Positions 61,214 through 64,000 of a stretch of 64,000 bases of DNA are shown here, one piece after another; within the stretch, counting starts at the first letter, position 1, and every line of letters begins with the position of its first letter. Source of the DNA: Kordia jejudonensis (GTDB lineage Bacteria > Bacteroidota > Bacteroidia > Flavobacteriales > Flavobacteriaceae); NCBI RefSeq assembly GCF_001005315.1, contig NZ_LBMG01000029.1, positions 23,535-87,534 of the forward strand, read 5' to 3'. The position numbers and the translations under genes are program-made. The notes beneath the pieces were generated by a model. The model was not told the DNA's origin. It saw nothing but the letters and a program-made list of their open reading frames with translations, and searched no databases.

Positions 61214-63262
61214 ATGACTCAAAATCCGAAACGATATACCATAACTGCCGCTTTGCCATATACCAACGGACCAATTCATATTGGACATTTGGCTGGTGTG
61301 TATGTTCCTGCTGATATTTATGCACGTTATTTACGCCTTACAGGCAATGATGTAGCTTTTATGTGTGGAAGTGATGAGCACGGAGTTGCTATTCCGATGC
61401 GCGCAAAAAAAGAAGGGGTTTCTCCACAAGATATCATTGATAAATATCACGGAATTATTAAAAAATCGTTTGAAGATTTCGGAATTTCGTTCGATAATTA
61501 TTCCCGTACATCTGCGGAAATTCATCATGAAACAGCTTCTGAATTTTTCAAAAAACTTTATGAAGATGGAGAATTTATTGAAGAAGTTACCGAACAATTA
61601 TATGATGCAGAAGCCGATCAGTTTTTAGCCGATCGTTTTGTCGTTGGAACCTGTCCAAAATGTAATCATGAAGAAGCGTATGGCGATCAATGTGAAAACT
61701 GTGGAAGTTCGTTAAGCGGAACTGAATTGATCAATCCGAAATCGGCCATTACAGGAAATGTTCCTACGTTAAAACAAACAAAACACTGGTTTTTACCATT
61801 AGATAAATACAGTGATTTCTTAACGGAATGGATTATTAAAGGACATAAAAAAGACTGGAAACCCAATGTTTACGGACAAGTCAAATCGTGGGTTGATGAT
61901 GGTTTAAAACCACGCGCCGTCACACGCGATTTAGATTGGGGAATTCCTGTTCCCGTTGAAGGTGCAGAAGGAAAAGTATTATATGTGTGGTTTGATGCGC
62001 CAATTGGGTACATTTCTGCAACGAAAGAATGGGCAGCACGCGAAGGAAAAGATTGGGAACCATATTGGAAAGACGAAAACACAAAGTTGGTTCACTTCAT
62101 CGGAAAAGATAATATTGTATTTCACTGTATCATTTTCCCATCGATGTTAAAAGCACACGGCGATTATATTTTGCCAGACAATGTACCAGCGAATGAATTT
62201 TTGAACCTTGAAGGAAACAAACTCTCAACCTCTAAAAATTGGGCAGTTTGGTTGCACGAATATTTAGAAGATTTCCCAGGAAAAGAAGACGTGTTACGAT
62301 ACGCATTAACCGCAAATGCGCCCGAAAGTAAAGACAACGATTTTACCTGGAAAGATTTCCAAACACGAAACAATAGTGAATTGGTGGCGATTTTAGGAAA
62401 CTTCATCAATCGTGTGGTGGTATTGACACATAAATACTATGACGGAATTGTTCCTGAATACACAGGCGAATATGAAGAATTAACGCAAGTAAAACATTTT
62501 CCAGCTGTTATTTCAAGTTCTATAGAACGTTACCGTTTCCGCGAAGCAAGTCAAGAATTAATGAACTTAGCACGACTTGGAAATCAATTTTTACAAGCCA
62601 ATGAACCTTGGAAAAAAATCAAAGAAGATCCTGAAACGGTAAAAGGTATCATGTATGTAGCGCTTCAAATTGCGTCGGCGATTGCAGTACTTTCAGAACC
62701 GTTTTTACCATTTACATCCCATAAATTAAAAAATATTTTAGCGCTTGACGCAGAATTATCTTGGAACGACATTGCTACAAAAGAAATTCTCATTCCAACA
62801 GGGCATAAAATTAATCCAGCCGAATTATTATTTGCTAAAATTGACGATAAAGAAATTCAAGCACAATTAGATAAGCTTGAAGCGACAAAGAAAGCAAACG
62901 ATGCCGCAAACAAAGAAGTAGTTCCTCAAAAAGAAACAGCAACTTTTGACGACTTTACCAAATTAGATTTACGTGTCGGAACGATTATAGAAGCAGAAAA
63001 AGTTCGTAAAACGAAAAAGCTTTTAAAACTATTGGTTGACACAGGTTTAGACAAACGTACGATTGTTTCAGGAATCGCAGAAAGCTTTACACCAGAAGAA
63101 ATCATTGGAAAAAAAGTAACGGTTTTAGCCAACTTAGCACCAAGAACAATTGCCAAAGTAGAAAGTCAAGGAATGATTTTAATGACCGAAACTCCAGAAG
63201 GCAAATTGGTCTTTGTAAATCCTGATGAAGCTGGAGTGAATAATGGAGAAACGATTAGTTAA
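61214..63262 (+). CDS. metG: Methionyl-tRNA synthetase
   Basis: 682 residues from the ATG at 61214 ([20 protein letters not shown]); a TTG five codons upstream is less likely. HIGH motif at 22-25, zinc knuckle [22 protein letters not shown] as KLSTS at 336-340 in [12 protein letters not shown]. The C-terminal 110 residues are an EMAP/Trbp111-like tRNA-binding domain ([17 protein letters not shown] ... [17 protein letters not shown]) fused to the enzyme, the dimer-forming arrangement. Complete. Confidence 0.97.
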   Translation: MTQNPKRYTITAALPYTNGPIHIGHLAGVYVPADIYARYLRLTGNDVAFMCGSDEHGVAIPMRAKKEGVSPQDIIDKYHGIIKKSFEDFGISFDNYSRTSAEIHHETASEFFKKLYEDGEFIEEVTEQLYDAEADQFLADRFVVGTCPKCNHEEAYGDQCENCGSSLSGTELINPKSAITGNVPTLKQTKHWFLPLDKYSDFLTEWIIKGHKKDWKPNVYGQVKSWVDDGLKPRAVTRDLDWGIPVPVEGAEGKVLYVWFDAPIGYISATKEWAAREGKDWEPYWKDENTKLVHFIGKDNIVFHCIIFPSMLKAHGDYILPDNVPANEFLNLEGNKLSTSKNWAVWLHEYLEDFPGKEDVLRYALTANAPESKDNDFTWKDFQTRNNSELVAILGNFINRVVVLTHKYYDGIVPEYTGEYEELTQVKHFPAVISSSIERYRFREASQELMNLARLGNQFLQANEPWKKIKEDPETVKGIMYVALQIASAIAVLSEPFLPFTSHKLKNILALDAELSWNDIATKEILIPTGHKINPAELLFAKIDDKEIQAQLDKLEATKKANDAANKEVVPQKETATFDDFTKLDLRVGTIIEAEKVRKTKKLLKLLVDTGLDKRTIVSGIAESFTPEEIIGKKVTVLANLAPRTIAKVESQGMILMTETPEGKLVFVNPDEAGVNNGETIS

Positions 63263-63358
63263 TATTCCTTTAGTTAGAATAAATTAAAATTATACCATAC
63301 ACAAGTAAAGCTCGCTGTTTATGCGTATTTTTACATAACCGAAAAAAAAGAAAACGTT

Positions 63359-63877
63359 ATGTTATCAAAAAATATGGAAAAAGCGCTAAATGCGCAGATC
63401 AAAATAGAAGCAGAATCTTCACAAGTATATTTAGCTATGGCAAGTTTTGCGGAAGTTCAAGGATTTGAAGGAGTTTCTTCATTTATGTTTATGCATTCTG
63501 ATGAAGAACGTGAACACATGCTAAAATTTGTAAAATATATCAACGAACGTGGTGGACACGCTGTCATTTCTGAATTGGCAAAACCACCATTAGAATACGG
63601 ATCGCTAAAAGAAATGTTTCAAAAACTATTTGAACATGAAGTGAAAGTATCTAAAAGTATCAACGATTTGGTACACATCAGTTTGCAAGAACAAGATTAT
63701 GCAACGCATAACTTCTTACAATGGTATGTAGCGGAACAAATTGAAGAAGAAGCGTTGGCACGTACAATTTTGGACAAAATCAACTTAATCGGAGACGATA
63801 AAGGCGGATTGTACTTATTCGACAGAGATGTACAAGCAATTACGGTGCAACCTGCAACGGCAAGTCCAGCAGAATAA
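63359..63877 (+). CDS. ftnA: Bacterial non-haem ferritin
   Basis: 172 residues. The four-helix ferritin carries the ferroxidase ligands in QIKIEAESSQVYLAMASF (Glu), DEEREHMLKFVKYI (Glu-x-x-His) and YVAEQIEEEALARTIL (Glu). Length and ligand set are those of FtnA-type iron-storage ferritins. It is a single gene, 96 bp after metG, with its own terminator. Confidence 0.93.
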   Translation: MLSKNMEKALNAQIKIEAESSQVYLAMASFAEVQGFEGVSSFMFMHSDEEREHMLKFVKYINERGGHAVISELAKPPLEYGSLKEMFQKLFEHEVKVSKSINDLVHISLQEQDYATHNFLQWYVAEQIEEEALARTILDKINLIGDDKGGLYLFDRDVQAITVQPATASPAE

Positions 63878-63900
63878 CAAAAGAATATTTTAGGCTTACA

Positions 63901-63932
63901 AAAAGGCGATTGAGTTTTCAATCGCTTTTTTT
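63901..63932 (+). terminator. Terminator after ferritin
   Basis: Arms AAAAGGCGATTGA and TCAATCGCTTTTT with one G-T pair, followed by a T run. Confidence 0.75.
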
Positions 63933-63944
63933 ATACCTACTTTT

Positions 63945-64000
63945 TCATTTCTGCAAAAGCAGGAATGAAAAAATAGATTCCGCAACAAGTGCGGAATGAC
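63945..64000. repeat. Two adjacent dispersed hairpin repeats
   Basis: First: ATTTCTGC-AAAA-GCAGGAAT with one G-T pair. Second: GATTCCGCA-ACAAG-TGCGGAATGAC with perfect 8-bp arms at 63977-63984 and 63990-63997. Both end in GAATGA(C), like the copies at 32848 and 35491. The second reaches the window edge. Confidence 0.6.

Overview
The window looks like chromosome of a marine-type flavobacterium (Bacteroidota, Flavobacteriaceae). The evidence is AT-rich DNA, TAnnTTTG-type -7 promoter elements, a DUF4270 lipoprotein next to glmS, a two-gene atpD-atpC unit, a TonB receptor with a carboxypeptidase-like plug extension, an OlsF-type aminolipid synthase and many small GG-leader peptides. The gene mix resembles Kordia as I remember it, but the genus cannot be fixed from the sequence alone. 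No rRNA, tRNA, CRISPR array, phage or intact insertion sequence was seen.

Layout. 0-10.5 kb: a truncated secreted lamin-tail protein, recX, a cupin-like protein, bioB, three small lipoproteins, a PH-like membrane protein with an alpha/beta hydrolase, a flotillin/NfeD-like pair and a beta-ketoacyl synthase. 10.6-13.5 kb: a membrane TPR-AraC regulator with two GG-leader peptides, then a Coa1-like protein. 13.5-18.2 kb: bioA-bioD-DUF2007-bioF, a second PH-like membrane protein and a SanA-like protein. 18.3-27.7 kb: atpC/atpD, a TonB-dependent receptor, glmS, DUF4270 and a stand-alone glycogen-synthase N-domain. 27.8-32.6 kb: panC, panD, a flippase-like membrane protein, an esterase-fold protein lacking its serine, and radA. 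32.9-33.4 kb: 31 perfect copies of a 16-bp repeat. 33.4-39.3 kb: aldo/keto reductase, xth, olsF, aspartate kinase and a GNAT protein. 39.4-43.8 kb: fbp, then four genes for a coiled-coil protein, a coiled-coil/roadblock-like protein, a Ras/Rab-like GTPase and a hybrid histidine kinase. 44-50.6 kb: TerB-like protein, S41 protease, mfd and a TlpA-like protein. 50.6-57 kb: two TPR-AraC regulators interleaved with eight small Cys-rich GG-leader peptides. 57-64 kb: repeats, an ACT protein, YraN, a methyltransferase, an S66 carboxypeptidase, metG and ferritin.

Most notable is the 50.6-57 kb locus. Every transcription unit I can delimit there (two regulators, three peptide units) carries a near-palindrome AATTCcgtGAATT about 75-95 bp upstream of its start codon. 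In four of the five units the motif lies 47 or 48 bp upstream of a TAnnTTTG -7 element. This predicts a closed regulon in which membrane-bound TPR-AraC proteins control both themselves and a set of secreted or modified peptides. No lanthipeptide-type modification enzyme or exporter is in the window. The second candidate for an undescribed system is the four-gene small-GTPase/roadblock/histidine-kinase operon. Its GTPase has Tyr where Ras has the catalytic Gln.

Several families of intergenic repeats are present: the 16-bp array, a 9x8-bp array, a 112-bp tandem repeat, a 63-bp tandem repeat, a possible 104-bp MITE, and dispersed hairpins of the form GAGAT-stem-TCAAG-stem-GACG.
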